DNA from: Listeria weihenstephanensis
GTDB taxonomy: Bacteria > Bacillota > Bacilli > Lactobacillales > Listeriaceae
Direction: 5' to 3'
Length of the DNA: 64,000 bases
Assembly: GCF_003534205.1 (NCBI RefSeq)
Contig: NZ_CP011102.1
Coordinates: forward strand, 756,036-820,035
Below, piece after piece: positions 33,384 through 42,175 of this stretch. Position 1 is the first letter of the stretch. Every line of letters starts with the position of its first letter. The translations under genes and the position numbers were made by a program. The notes below the pieces were generated by a model that saw nothing but the letters and a program-made list of their open reading frames with translations, was not told the origin of the DNA and did not search any database.

Positions 33384-35144
33384 ATGCTGATTATCGAAGC
33401 ACAGCGTATGGCTCAAAATGTCGCGAATTTGCTAGTTAAGCGTGAAACATGGCGCGTTCACAGTGTTTTCACAAACGGTTTCAACTTGGAAAACAAAGAC
33501 GAACGTATTTTCATTGGTACCGCTAAAAACGGCCAATTACCATTTGCGATTCAGCTAACAATGGGTGATGTGACCAAGCTTATCGCTACAATCCAAGTCA
33601 ATCAAACCTTTCGATACGAAGGCGGCATCCTTTTTCATCAACAATTCCAACTCACGCTCACTGGTGCCACCCAATACACCAGCAAACGTGAAAAAACAGA
33701 AATCCGGCTGAACCCAACCTTTTTGATCCGTATAGTCCAAAGCGAGAGGCAGACGGGGCTCGGTGTTTCCATCCAAGAATGGCTAACACAAGCCGAAGCT
33801 AGAAATCTCGCGAAAGCAATAAATAGCACGGATTCGGCATTTATCGAACAAACTTTGCGTTATTTCATCGGTCGCGGCAACGGCTTGACGCCATCCGGAG
33901 ACGATATCCTGCTCGGCATTTTGCTCGTAGGACAGGAAAGCACAACGTTTAAAGAAGTTCTTTCCAAGTTAATCCAGACCGAGTTATTGACCACAGATAT
34001 CAGCCAAACCTACTTAAAATACGCATTACAAGACCAATTTAGCGACACATTACTTGCCCTTTACGAAGCGTTCCAGACAGGCGCAGAAACGAAGGACATC
34101 GTCGAACGAGTTTATCAAAATGGACATACGTCGGGAATAGACACGATAGCAGGTGTCGCACTCGCAATAAAGGAGGAATTTTCAATGGGAAAACGCGTAG
34201 TTATCGCGCTTGGCGGCAATGCAATCTTGCAACCGAACCAAGAAGCAACATTTGAAAACCAATTAAAAAACGTGGAAGACAGCTGCGCCAAAATCGCAGA
34301 AATCACAGAAGCAGGGCACAAAGTCATCGTGACACATGGAAACGGCCCGCAAGTCGGCAATATTTTACGCCAAAATGAAGAAGCCAAAGCATACGTTCCA
34401 GCGCTTCCAATCGACGCGTGTAGCGCAGAATCACAAGGTTTTATCGGCTACATGATGGAACAATCACTAAAAAACGAACTGGCACGAAAAAAACTACCAA
34501 CAAACGTCATCACGCTTTTAACACAAACGGAAGTTAGCGCTAGCGACCCCGCGTTCCAAAGCCCGACAAAACCAATCGGTGTTTTCTATACACGCGAAGA
34601 AGCCGTCGAACTGGCTGCGGAAAAAGGCTGGGAAATGGCAGAAGACGCAGGTCGAGGATACCGCCGCGTTGTTCCATCTCCACAACCACAAAAAATCCAC
34701 GGCGTCGAAGCGATTAAGCAACTCGTAGCCACAGATACCGTCGTTATTTCGACAGGCGGAGGCGGCATCCCCGTCGTACAAAACGAAGAAGGCGATCTAA
34801 AAGGCGTCGAAGCAGTCATCGATAAAGACCGTTCCGCGTTACGCCTATCCGAACAAGTCGAAGCTGATGTTTTCATGATTCTAACCGACGTGACAAACGT
34901 GTACTTACATTTCGGCGAACCAAATCAACAAAAACTAGAAGGCGTTCCAGTCAAGGAAGCGAAGCAATATATGACAGAAGGCCATTTCGCAGACGGCAGT
35001 ATGGGTCCCAAAATGGAAGCAGCGATTGCTTTTGCCGAATCTGGAAAAGAAGCTATCATTTGTTCACTAGACGCTGCGGTAGAAGCACTTGCTGGTCGCG
35101 CAGGAACACGAATTTTGCCAGAAAAAAGTACGGTGAACGCTTGA
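33384..35144 (+). CDS. Fusion of DUF2877 (AllH/YlbF-like) and carbamate kinase (AllK/ArcC-like)
   Basis: 586 aa in one uninterrupted frame. Residues 1-267 form a DUF2877 domain (RGNGLTPSGDDILLGILLVG about 170-190 and NGHTSGIDTIAG near 248-260), of normal family length. Residues 268-586 form a complete carbamate kinase with VVIALGGNAI, VTHGNGPQVGNIL, STGGGGIPVV, VIDKDRSALRLSEQV and ADGSMGPKMEAAI. The kinase would turn carbamoyl phosphate and ADP into ATP and carbamate. Met268 (ATG 34185) is preceded by a perfect AAAGGAGG (34169-34176) with 8-base spacing, so the kinase can also be made alone. An out-of-frame TAA overlaps that site (34168-34170). Fusion, indel or sequencing error are all possible. 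Confidence 0.88.
   Translation: MLIIEAQRMAQNVANLLVKRETWRVHSVFTNGFNLENKDERIFIGTAKNGQLPFAIQLTMGDVTKLIATIQVNQTFRYEGGILFHQQFQLTLTGATQYTSKREKTEIRLNPTFLIRIVQSERQTGLGVSIQEWLTQAEARNLAKAINSTDSAFIEQTLRYFIGRGNGLTPSGDDILLGILLVGQESTTFKEVLSKLIQTELLTTDISQTYLKYALQDQFSDTLLALYEAFQTGAETKDIVERVYQNGHTSGIDTIAGVALAIKEEFSMGKRVVIALGGNAILQPNQEATFENQLKNVEDSCAKIAEITEAGHKVIVTHGNGPQVGNILRQNEEAKAYVPALPIDACSAESQGFIGYMMEQSLKNELARKKLPTNVITLLTQTEVSASDPAFQSPTKPIGVFYTREEAVELAAEKGWEMAEDAGRGYRRVVPSPQPQKIHGVEAIKQLVATDTVVISTGGGGIPVVQNEEGDLKGVEAVIDKDRSALRLSEQVEADVFMILTDVTNVYLHFGEPNQQKLEGVPVKEAKQYMTEGHFADGSMGPKMEAAIAFAESGKEAIICSLDAAVEALAGRAGTRILPEKSTVNA
34169..34187 (+). promoter_or_regulatory. Internal ribosome binding site and start codon of the carbamate kinase domain
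   Basis: AAAGGAGG, 8 bases, ATG lies inside the fused gene exactly at the domain junction. It is as good as any gene-start site in this window. It supports separate translation of a 319-residue kinase, or descent from two separate overlapping genes. Confidence 0.75.
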
Positions 35145-35189
35145 AAATATCGCAGGAAATCAGCCTAAGATTTCCTGCGATATTTTTTT
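35144..35189 (+). terminator. Terminator of the allantoate cluster
   Basis: The 18-bp perfect stem AAAATATCGCAGGAAATC and its complement enclose a 7-base loop, followed by seven T. It marks the end of the cluster. Confidence 0.95.
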
Positions 35190-35390
35190 CATGTTTAGCC
35201 GTTCATAATCTTGGGAATTGTAGTTTATATTCAAGAAAGCAGAATTGTTTCCCATCACATTTCAGAAAAAACATGAAAATAACGAAAATTTCTTTCATTA
35301 AAGGTAAAATGGTTATTTTCAATCGATAAAATTCATGCTACAATAGTAAAGTTGTGGAGTTATGAAAACTGATTAATGGAGATGAAGAAT

Positions 35391-36191
35391 TTGGATTCAG
35401 AAAACAGTACATTGATGCAAAAAATCGATTATAGTACGCGTAAGAAGATCGATCTAGTAAACAATAGTGTTGTTCGATACATTTTCCGTGCCATGTTAGC
35501 TTGTTTATTTTTAACATTAGGAACAGCCGTGGCGGTTATGATTGGCGACAAGGTGGATCATTTTGCGCACGGACTTGGTAAAATCGTTTATGCTTTCATG
35601 TTCAGCTGGTCACTTGTCATGATTATTTATATGAACGCCGAGCTTGGTACGAGTAACATGATGTATATGACAACAGGTGTCTACCAAAAAATTATTAAAC
35701 CTGGTAAAGCTTTAGGAATTTTATTACTTTGTGTATTTTGTAATTTAATCGGTGGTATTCTAGCAGGTTATTTGATGTCACTCACATCAGCTTTCCATGC
35801 ATTGCCAGCCGATCACTTCTTGTTCACAGCAGTGACAGGAAAATTGGAAAAAGAACCATTACAGATTTTTATTGAAGCGATTTTTGCAAATATTGTCGTG
35901 AATACGGCGGTTATTTGTACGATGCGGATGAAAGACGATGCAGGAAAAGTTATTGCAATGATTTTCATTATTTTCATTTTTGCTTTCCTAGGCTTCGAGC
36001 ACGTTATCGCTAACTTCTCGTCATTCTCACTGGCATTCTTTGCCTCAGGCGGTCACTTAGACGCGATGACATGGAGTAGCGTAACAACGAATCTTTCCTT
36101 GGCCTTTATCGGAAACTACATCGGTGGTGGCCTCGTTATCGGACTTGGCTATGCATGGCTCAACAAAACGAAATCAATTTATAAAGACTAA
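35391..36191 (+). CDS. Formate/nitrite transporter family channel
   Basis: 266 aa from TTG 35391, which has GGAG (35378-35381) nine bases upstream; ATG 35376 and 35382 in the same frame lack a site. Six membrane helices and the FNT fold are expected: AELGTSNMMYMTTGV (about 85-100), NLIGGILAGYLMS, ANIVVNTAVICTMRM (about 165-180, with the conserved N-x-x-V segment) and FLGFEHVIANFSSF (about 200-215, the conserved FEH of formate channels). It exchanges monovalent anions such as formate or nitrite across the membrane. It lies between its own promoter region and a terminator. Confidence 0.9.
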   Translation: MDSENSTLMQKIDYSTRKKIDLVNNSVVRYIFRAMLACLFLTLGTAVAVMIGDKVDHFAHGLGKIVYAFMFSWSLVMIIYMNAELGTSNMMYMTTGVYQKIIKPGKALGILLLCVFCNLIGGILAGYLMSLTSAFHALPADHFLFTAVTGKLEKEPLQIFIEAIFANIVVNTAVICTMRMKDDAGKVIAMIFIIFIFAFLGFEHVIANFSSFSLAFFASGGHLDAMTWSSVTTNLSLAFIGNYIGGGLVIGLGYAWLNKTKSIYKD

Positions 36192-36196
36192 AAAAT

Positions 36197-36237
36197 TGCG
36201 CGGTCTAGGAGAAATATTCCTAAACCGCGCTTTTTTT
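36197..36237 (+). terminator. Terminator of the FNT gene
   Basis: GCGCGGTCTAGGA pairs with TCCTAAACCGCGC (one mismatch) around a 7-base loop, followed by seven T. Confidence 0.9.
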
Positions 36238-36344
36238 ATGTTCTGTGATACACGTTTTGAAAAGAAATCTGCCAATAAAAGAGGTATACTAGAGGTGAGT
36301 CATTTTTAAAATTTGGAAGACTAATCTTGAAAAGGGGTAGAAAT

Positions 36345-36833
36345 ATGGACTATAAAATCGTTGAACAAGAAGGATTTCAGATCATTGCTGTCAAAAAAGT
36401 CTTTTCATTCCAGGCAGGGCAGAATTTAGTCGAGATTCCGAAATTTTGGGAAGAAGTGTGGTCAGACGGGACAATGGAGCGTTTAGCAGGTTTGGTGAAC
36501 GGTGAAGTTCCGCGTTATATGGGGATTTGTAGCGTTTCTGAGGAACAAGCACCGAAACAGGAAATGGATTATTGGATAGCGGTGGATTGCGACGGGGAAG
36601 CGCCTGTTGACATGGGAAAATGGGAAATTCCGAGTTTGCAGTGGGCAGTGTTTCCATCGGTAGGTGCGTTGCCAGACGCGATTCAACAAACGTGGCAGAA
36701 GATTTATGCGGAATGGTTGCCAGCGAGTGGCTATGAACATGGTCCAGGGCCTGAGATCGAGGTTTATGGCCCAGGCGATAATAGAGCGGATGATTATGAA
36801 TGCGAAGTTTGGATACCGGTTATAAAAAAATAA
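36345..36833 (+). CDS. GyrI-like / effector-binding domain protein
   Basis: 162 aa from ATG 36345 with AAAGGGG upstream; the frame opens earlier without support. A stand-alone effector-binding (AraC C-terminal/GyrI-like) fold: paired beta-alpha repeats beginning DYKIVEQEGFQIIAVKKVF, and a second repeat with KWEIPSLQWAVFPSVGALPDAIQQ (about 95-120). The closing segment PEIEVYGPGDNRADDYECEVWIPVIKK is typical, with the conserved Glu late in the domain. Stand-alone members bind small cationic compounds; no DNA-binding domain is present. It is monocistronic, convergent with metX. Confidence 0.8.
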   Translation: MDYKIVEQEGFQIIAVKKVFSFQAGQNLVEIPKFWEEVWSDGTMERLAGLVNGEVPRYMGICSVSEEQAPKQEMDYWIAVDCDGEAPVDMGKWEIPSLQWAVFPSVGALPDAIQQTWQKIYAEWLPASGYEHGPGPEIEVYGPGDNRADDYECEVWIPVIKK

Positions 36834-36858
36834 GTGCGCCACGGCGCACTTATTTTTT
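36826..36858. terminator. Bidirectional terminator between the GyrI-like gene and metX
   Basis: AAATAAGTGCGCC pairs with GGCGCACTTATTT around a 1- to 3-base loop, with A- and T-runs on the two sides. It contains the stop codons of both genes. Confidence 0.9.
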
Positions 36859-37959
36859 CGATTCAATTCGCGAATGCTGCGTCAAAAAAGTACTAATCAG
36901 CGGATGAAACTTCTCAACTTCAACTAAAAAAGCATCATGCCCATAATCCGAATCCACCTCATAATACGTCACCGGGACATCCCATTCCTTCAAAAGTTCA
37001 TAATCCCGACGCAAATCATGAATCCGAAACAGCTGATCACTTGTCACACCAACCAGCAAATATGGAATCCGAATCCCAGTAAAAAGCGGCTTGTCATCAG
37101 CGCCAACCACCGTCACATCAAATAAATCAATCGCTTTTGTCAAATACAGATAGCTATTCGCATCAAACCGTTCCACAAACGAATCCCCTTGGTATTGCAG
37201 ATACGACTCAACTTGGAAATGCTCCTTCGAAAAAGCACCCGGAGAAGAATCAGCAACCGTAAATCGTTCAAACCGTTTCGAAAATAGCTCACTCGTGCGA
37301 TACGTCATCATTCCAACCATCCGCGCTGTCGCAAGCCCACCCTCAGGCTGCCCAATATAATCCCCACCATTAAAATCAGGATCATTCAAAATCGCCATCC
37401 GCATAATCAGGTTATACCCAATCGCCTCAGGACTCGCCGCAAGAGGAGACGCTAAATTTATCACGCTCCCCGTTATTTCCGGGTAATCAATCGCCCATTG
37501 CGTCGCCTGCATGCCACCCATCGAACCGCCAATCACTGAAACCACATGCTTAACACCGAGCGCATCCAGCAACGCCTTTTGCACCTTAATAATATCCTTA
37601 ATCGTAAACCCAGGAAAATGCAACCGATATTCTGCCCCCGTCCGCGGATCTACCGAAGAAGGCCCAGTTGTTCCACTACAACCACCAAAAACATTCGTAC
37701 AAACAATGAAATAATCAGCCGGATCAATCGTTTTTCCCGCTCCAATAAAATCATCCCACCAACCAGCGACATCCTCGTCAAAATGCTTCGCCGCGTGCGC
37801 CGTCCCAGTCAATGCGTGCTCCAACAAAATACAGTTATCCTTCGCCAAAGAAAGCTCGCCATACGTCTCAAAACCAACCTCAATCGGGCCAATCGTTTCC
37901 CCATTTTCCAACACAAAAGGCGTGTCATTAAAAAGTTCTATCTGTCTAAGTGTTCCCAT
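36850..37959 (-). CDS. metX: Homoserine O-acetyltransferase
   Basis: 369 aa, alpha/beta hydrolase fold. The nucleophile elbow [17 protein letters not shown] (Ser about 145), the distant Asp in [13 protein letters not shown] and His in [11 protein letters not shown] (about 350) complete the triad. It transfers acetyl (or in some relatives succinyl) from CoA to homoserine, the first committed step of methionine synthesis. It follows metY by 30 bases on the same strand and is under the same SAM riboswitch. Confidence 0.95.
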   Translation of the reverse strand: MGTLRQIELFNDTPFVLENGETIGPIEVGFETYGELSLAKDNCILLEHALTGTAHAAKHFDEDVAGWWDDFIGAGKTIDPADYFIVCTNVFGGCSGTTGPSSVDPRTGAEYRLHFPGFTIKDIIKVQKALLDALGVKHVVSVIGGSMGGMQATQWAIDYPEITGSVINLASPLAASPEAIGYNLIMRMAILNDPDFNGGDYIGQPEGGLATARMVGMMTYRTSELFSKRFERFTVADSSPGAFSKEHFQVESYLQYQGDSFVERFDANSYLYLTKAIDLFDVTVVGADDKPLFTGIRIPYLLVGVTSDQLFRIHDLRRDYELLKEWDVPVTYYEVDSDYGHDAFLVEVEKFHPLISTFLTQHSRIESKK

Positions 37960-37989
37960 CCCACATCACCTTTTCTTCATCTGATAGTT

Positions 37990-39297
<1,308 letters not shown>

Positions 39298-39303
39298 TTA
39301 TCA

Positions 39304-39486
39304 AGAAAAAACAAAAACCCCTCCATAGCACGCAGATGATAAGCGTTACTTAGGAAAGGTTGAACGAACAACGATTTCGTAGTCAGTAACTTATCTTTGC
39401 AAAAAAATTGCTGGAATTAGCACCGTGATCAAAATATCCGGTTGCTAAGGTTTCGCAGGGCCAGTCCCTCCACCTTTCTTGATAAG
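39304..39486 (-). promoter_or_regulatory. SAM (S-box) riboswitch controlling metY-metX
   Basis: Read on the minus strand from 39486, the leader begins with CTTATCAAGAAAGGTGGAGG, then CTGGCCC, GAAACCT, AGCAACC and CACGGTGCTAATTCCAGCAA, the S-box core. The P1 helix is CTTATC (39481-39486) with GATAAG (39390-39395). In the alternative state GATAAGTTACT pairs with downstream AGTAAC and CTTATC (about 39336-39350). The terminator AACCTTTCC / GGAGGGGTT (39353-39361 with 39316-39324) is followed by a U-rich tract. SAM binding should end transcription. Confidence 0.95.
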
Positions 39487-39721
39487 AAGCGTATTAAATT
39501 GGTTCTATCATACAATTATTTAGATACCTTTGTCAAGAGAAGTAGACAGATTTTTCAAAAGAATAAAGCTTAATTTAAAATATGTATTTTTTGAGTACAT
39601 TGTAACTAAATTTCATCCGATAAAACACTAAACAAGCATTAAATAACGCTTACATATACAAGTTGTTTGCCTAAATGTGACTAAAGGCGAAATTCATAAA
39701 ATAATATACGAAAATAAAAGT

Positions 39722-39746
39722 GTTTCAATCAAGAAATAAAGGGTAA
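39722..39746 (+). promoter_or_regulatory. SigB-type promoter of the HdeD-like gene
   Basis: GTTT (39722-39725), 15 bases, GGGTAA (39741-39746) fits the SigB consensus GTTT-N13-15-GGGTAA. The related Listeria gene (lmo0596, from memory) is a strong SigB target. Confidence 0.7.
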
Positions 39747-39800
39747 AATAGCTGATAGAGCCTAAAAATTCTAATCATAAAAAAGGAAGTGTTACATATC

Positions 39801-40328
39801 ATGAAAACATTCGCACGTATATTGGTGTTAATCGCCGGTATCGCAATGATATGTTTAGGAATCTGGTTTGTTTTCCACCCAGGTATTTCTTTACTATCAT
39901 TCACTCTATTCATCGGAATCCTAATGTTAATCGTTGGGGTATTCCAAATCATTCAATATTTCTCCCATCGCAGTGGCCAAAAAGTTTCTGGTTGGATCCT
40001 AGCAGAAGGAATCTTGTCTGTATTACTAGGAATCTTGCTACTAGCTGACCAATTGGAAGGAACAGTAACATTAGTACTTGTCTTCGGTATGTGGGTTCTT
40101 TTTGCAGGAATCATGCGTACAATCGGAGCCTTCGCTGCTAAAAATGAAAACGTTCAAGGTTGGGGCTGGATTTTAACATTAGGTATTCTAGGAATTGTTC
40201 TTGGTTTTATCTCTTTATTCAATCCAATCGTTGGCGCAATCGGTATCGTGATTATCGTTGGTACATTCTTCATCGTCCAAGGTATCAACTGTATCGCAAC
40301 GTTCTTCTTTGTTGGCAAATTGAAATAA
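39801..40328 (+). CDS. HdeD-family (DUF308) membrane protein
   Basis: 175 aa with six evenly spaced membrane helices arranged as three DUF308 two-helix repeats (about 5-50, 60-105, 115-165). ATG 39801 is used because AAGGAAG lies upstream and the alternative GTG 39789 is too near to it. HdeD-like proteins in enterobacteria protect against acid stress; in Listeria the gene is part of the general stress response. A SigB-type promoter lies about 55 bases upstream. A terminator follows within 15 bases. Confidence 0.88.
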   Translation: MKTFARILVLIAGIAMICLGIWFVFHPGISLLSFTLFIGILMLIVGVFQIIQYFSHRSGQKVSGWILAEGILSVLLGILLLADQLEGTVTLVLVFGMWVLFAGIMRTIGAFAAKNENVQGWGWILTLGILGIVLGFISLFNPIVGAIGIVIIVGTFFIVQGINCIATFFFVGKLK

Positions 40329-40341
40329 TAGAATGAACTTG

Positions 40342-40385
40342 AAAAGGACAAGTAATCCAGTAATCTGGGATGCTTGTCCTTTTTG
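40342..40385 (+). terminator. Terminator of the HdeD-like gene
   Basis: AAAAGGACAAG pairs with CTTGTCCTTTT, with the inner ATCC/GGAT around a short loop. The T-run ends at 40384. A group II intron 5' end begins at 40386. Confidence 0.9.
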
Positions 40386-40570
40386 GTGCGCCCAGCATGC
40401 GCAAATACTAGGTGGTGAAAGTCCACTACAGGCTTGGCGGTAGGAACTGTTAGCTCAAGGCAAGGGTGTCCATCGTGAGGTGGAATCTTAAGGAAACTAG
40501 TGAGAAAATATCGAGCTGACGAACAGAAACTGCATAGAAGGCTGTATGAAGACGGATGAGATTGCTAAAA
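40386..40570 (+). mobile_element. Truncated group II intron (5' domain I only)
   Basis: The sequence starts with GTGCG at 40386, the conserved 5' splice-site motif. It continues with the stem-loop GGTGGTGAAAGTCCAC, then GGGTGTCCATCGTGAGGTGG and CTGACGAACAGAAACTGCAT AGAAGGCTGT, all characteristic of domain I of bacterial group II introns. No reverse transcriptase frame and no domain V (GAGCCGTATG type) were found before 40928, so this is a dead 5' fragment. The insertion point is one base after the T-run of a terminator, a site preferred by some intron classes. The 3' limit is approximate. Confidence 0.75.
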
Positions 40571-40872
40571 AAATCGAGGTCCAATATGCCCGAATATCCC
40601 GTAATAAGGATTTAATTAAATCAGCTTTACTCGAAGATCCTGGTTCTAGCCCTAGTAGCACTTTCAACAACAATTCTTGGAACCGTGTTGGTAACATTAC
40701 GACAAAAATCCAAGGAAAGTATATGATTGTGTAACATCTTAAAATAGATAAATCACTCGCTAGTGACATTTCTACGCTTATGTAAAAGTGAGGCGTGTTT
40801 TGGCATGTCCTTTTCTATGCCCGAACTCAATGATTTCAAACCATATAGATTTTTAAGGTACCTGTGCATTAT
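40571..40872. other. Region after the intron fragment without a recognised gene
   Basis: About 300 bases. A short frame runs through the intron boundary to 40734 and encodes KDLIKSALLEDPGSS-like sequence, possibly debris of another gene. No ribosome binding site, family or RNA structure was recognised. It is probably scar material left by rearrangement around the intron. Confidence 0.3.
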
Positions 40873-40928
40873 ACCTACAACCATAAAAAAAACCTGTCTT
40901 CAGACAGAGTTTTTTTATGGTTGTAGGT
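40873..40928. terminator. Long near-perfect hairpin, bidirectional terminator
   Basis: Arms of 27 bases starting ACCTACAACCATAAAAAAAA pair with two mismatches around a TC loop (inner CTGTCT/AGACAG). A- and T-runs within the arms permit termination in both directions. It lies directly at the stop codon of the minus-strand membrane gene. Confidence 0.8.
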
Positions 40929-41155
40929 TATTTACGGCTTTCAAAGAAAGCAAGAAAAGCAAAAATAACTGACATAACTATGAAAATTACTGGTATTACC
41001 AACGGAGCACCAAAATAGTTGATATTGCTGTAATTCTCTGAATCGTAATGAAGTAATCCCTGCGTGTAATTCTTAAATGCCATGTCCAATACTTGCAACA
41101 AGAATATTCCCGCCAATCCAAGTGTAAAAGTAACGAAACTGAAAATTTTATACAT
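40928..41155 (-). CDS. Small two-helix membrane protein, divergent from a secreted protein
   Basis: 75 aa from ATG 41155, with AAAGGGGG about eight bases upstream. Two hydrophobic helices (about 4-25 and 49-70) flank a polar Tyr/Asn-rich loop (NYTQGLLHYDSENYSNINYFG), and a charged ESRK end follows. Family not recognised. It is divergent from the secreted protein gene at 41250 with 94 bases between the starts. Such pairs can be toxin and immunity, or merely independent accessory genes; the sequence does not decide. Confidence 0.65.
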   Translation of the reverse strand: MYKIFSFVTFTLGLAGIFLLQVLDMAFKNYTQGLLHYDSENYSNINYFGAPLVIPVIFIVMSVIFAFLAFFESRK

Positions 41156-41249
41156 CTAATTTCCCCCTTTATCTAGTAATCTTTACTATAACATGATATT
41201 ATGAAGATTGTAACAAGAAATATATAGAAATCACTGGGGGTTTTTAAAA

Positions 41250-41921
41250 ATGAAAGCGAAAAGAACATTTAAAAAGGTTAGGGCAAGTTTATTGGTGGCT
41301 ACATTAACACTATCGGGGGCGATCCTAACACCGCTAACAGCAAACGCGGAAGTTTCACAAGAAACTAAAGATAAAGTTACTAACCTCGTAAAAGATTATT
41401 ACAACAGTCAAATTACTACGGTTGGAGAAGAAGCGATTTTTCCAGACGCACAAGTTGAGGGTGTGAGCGATGACGCAGTACTTGATAATGAAGGTACCGA
41501 AGGAGAAATTACAACTTTTGGCGCCGCGGTTATGTGGCAAACTAAAAAAACATACAAGGGTATGGAATATGGTCCTTGGAAAACAGTAGGCGTGCGAAAA
41601 GCTTCACCAACTAAAGGGAAAATGTATGTTGATTTCAGTACAAAAGTGTCTACATCCTATAGCGGTTCAATTAAAGTAGGCGTTAAGAAAGTTGAAAGTG
41701 TTCTTGGTTTCAGTTTAACATCTTCCAAAACAACATCTTTTAAGAACGACTGGGAATGTAAAGCGAATGTTTCCTATATAGCAGAATCTCGATCACGTTA
41801 TAAAGTGTATGAAGTCAAACAAACTAAAACAGTCATGAACACTTGGACGGGTCAAAAAGCTGTAACTAATTACTATGTAAAAGTCAAAAAAAATGATTCA
41901 ATAGATGTTCGTGTAAGATAA
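41250..41921 (+). CDS. Secreted protein of unknown function
   Basis: 223 aa. A signal peptide (KRTFKKVRASLLVATLTLSG, cleavage after ANA at about residue 33) is followed by an acidic propeptide-like stretch (34-88, many D/E) and a basic Lys/Ser/Thr/Tyr-rich domain (about 90-223) of predicted beta strands, with a single Cys. The acidic part ahead of a basic part could be a pro-region that keeps the domain inactive; this is inference. No homologous family was recognised. GGGGG precedes the start. It is transcribed away from the small membrane gene and has no visible terminator until 42129. Confidence 0.75.
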   Translation: MKAKRTFKKVRASLLVATLTLSGAILTPLTANAEVSQETKDKVTNLVKDYYNSQITTVGEEAIFPDAQVEGVSDDAVLDNEGTEGEITTFGAAVMWQTKKTYKGMEYGPWKTVGVRKASPTKGKMYVDFSTKVSTSYSGSIKVGVKKVESVLGFSLTSSKTTSFKNDWECKANVSYIAESRSRYKVYEVKQTKTVMNTWTGQKAVTNYYVKVKKNDSIDVRVR

Positions 41922-42128
41922 TCAATACTAAATTACAGGGCTCTCATTTCTGGTAAGTCCTGTTTTTCTGCCTTTGACATCTTCGTTTTTAATGGCTTAG
42001 AAGGCTCGTATACTGAAGGTACGTAGGGTGGTAGGGTTCTTCCTGCTCAATTATCCATTGGGAAATAGTGAAATTATGATATTGCATCAATGATTGAGAG
42101 TATTGTTTTTCTGTTACAGATATTAAGT

Positions 42129-42167
42129 AAAAAAAGATGAGAGACGAAAATCGCCCTCATCTTTTTT
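42129..42167. terminator. Bidirectional terminator
   Basis: AAAAAAGATGAG pairs with TCATCTTTTTT, with the inner CG/CG. It sits eight bases from the stop of the minus-strand LPXTG gene. Confidence 0.85.
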
Positions 42168-42175
42168 ACATTTAA

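Noticed and set aside
40546-40734. 62-codon frame across the intron fragment
   Set aside because: It starts within intron domain I and has no ribosome binding site or recognised family. Treated as chance or debris.
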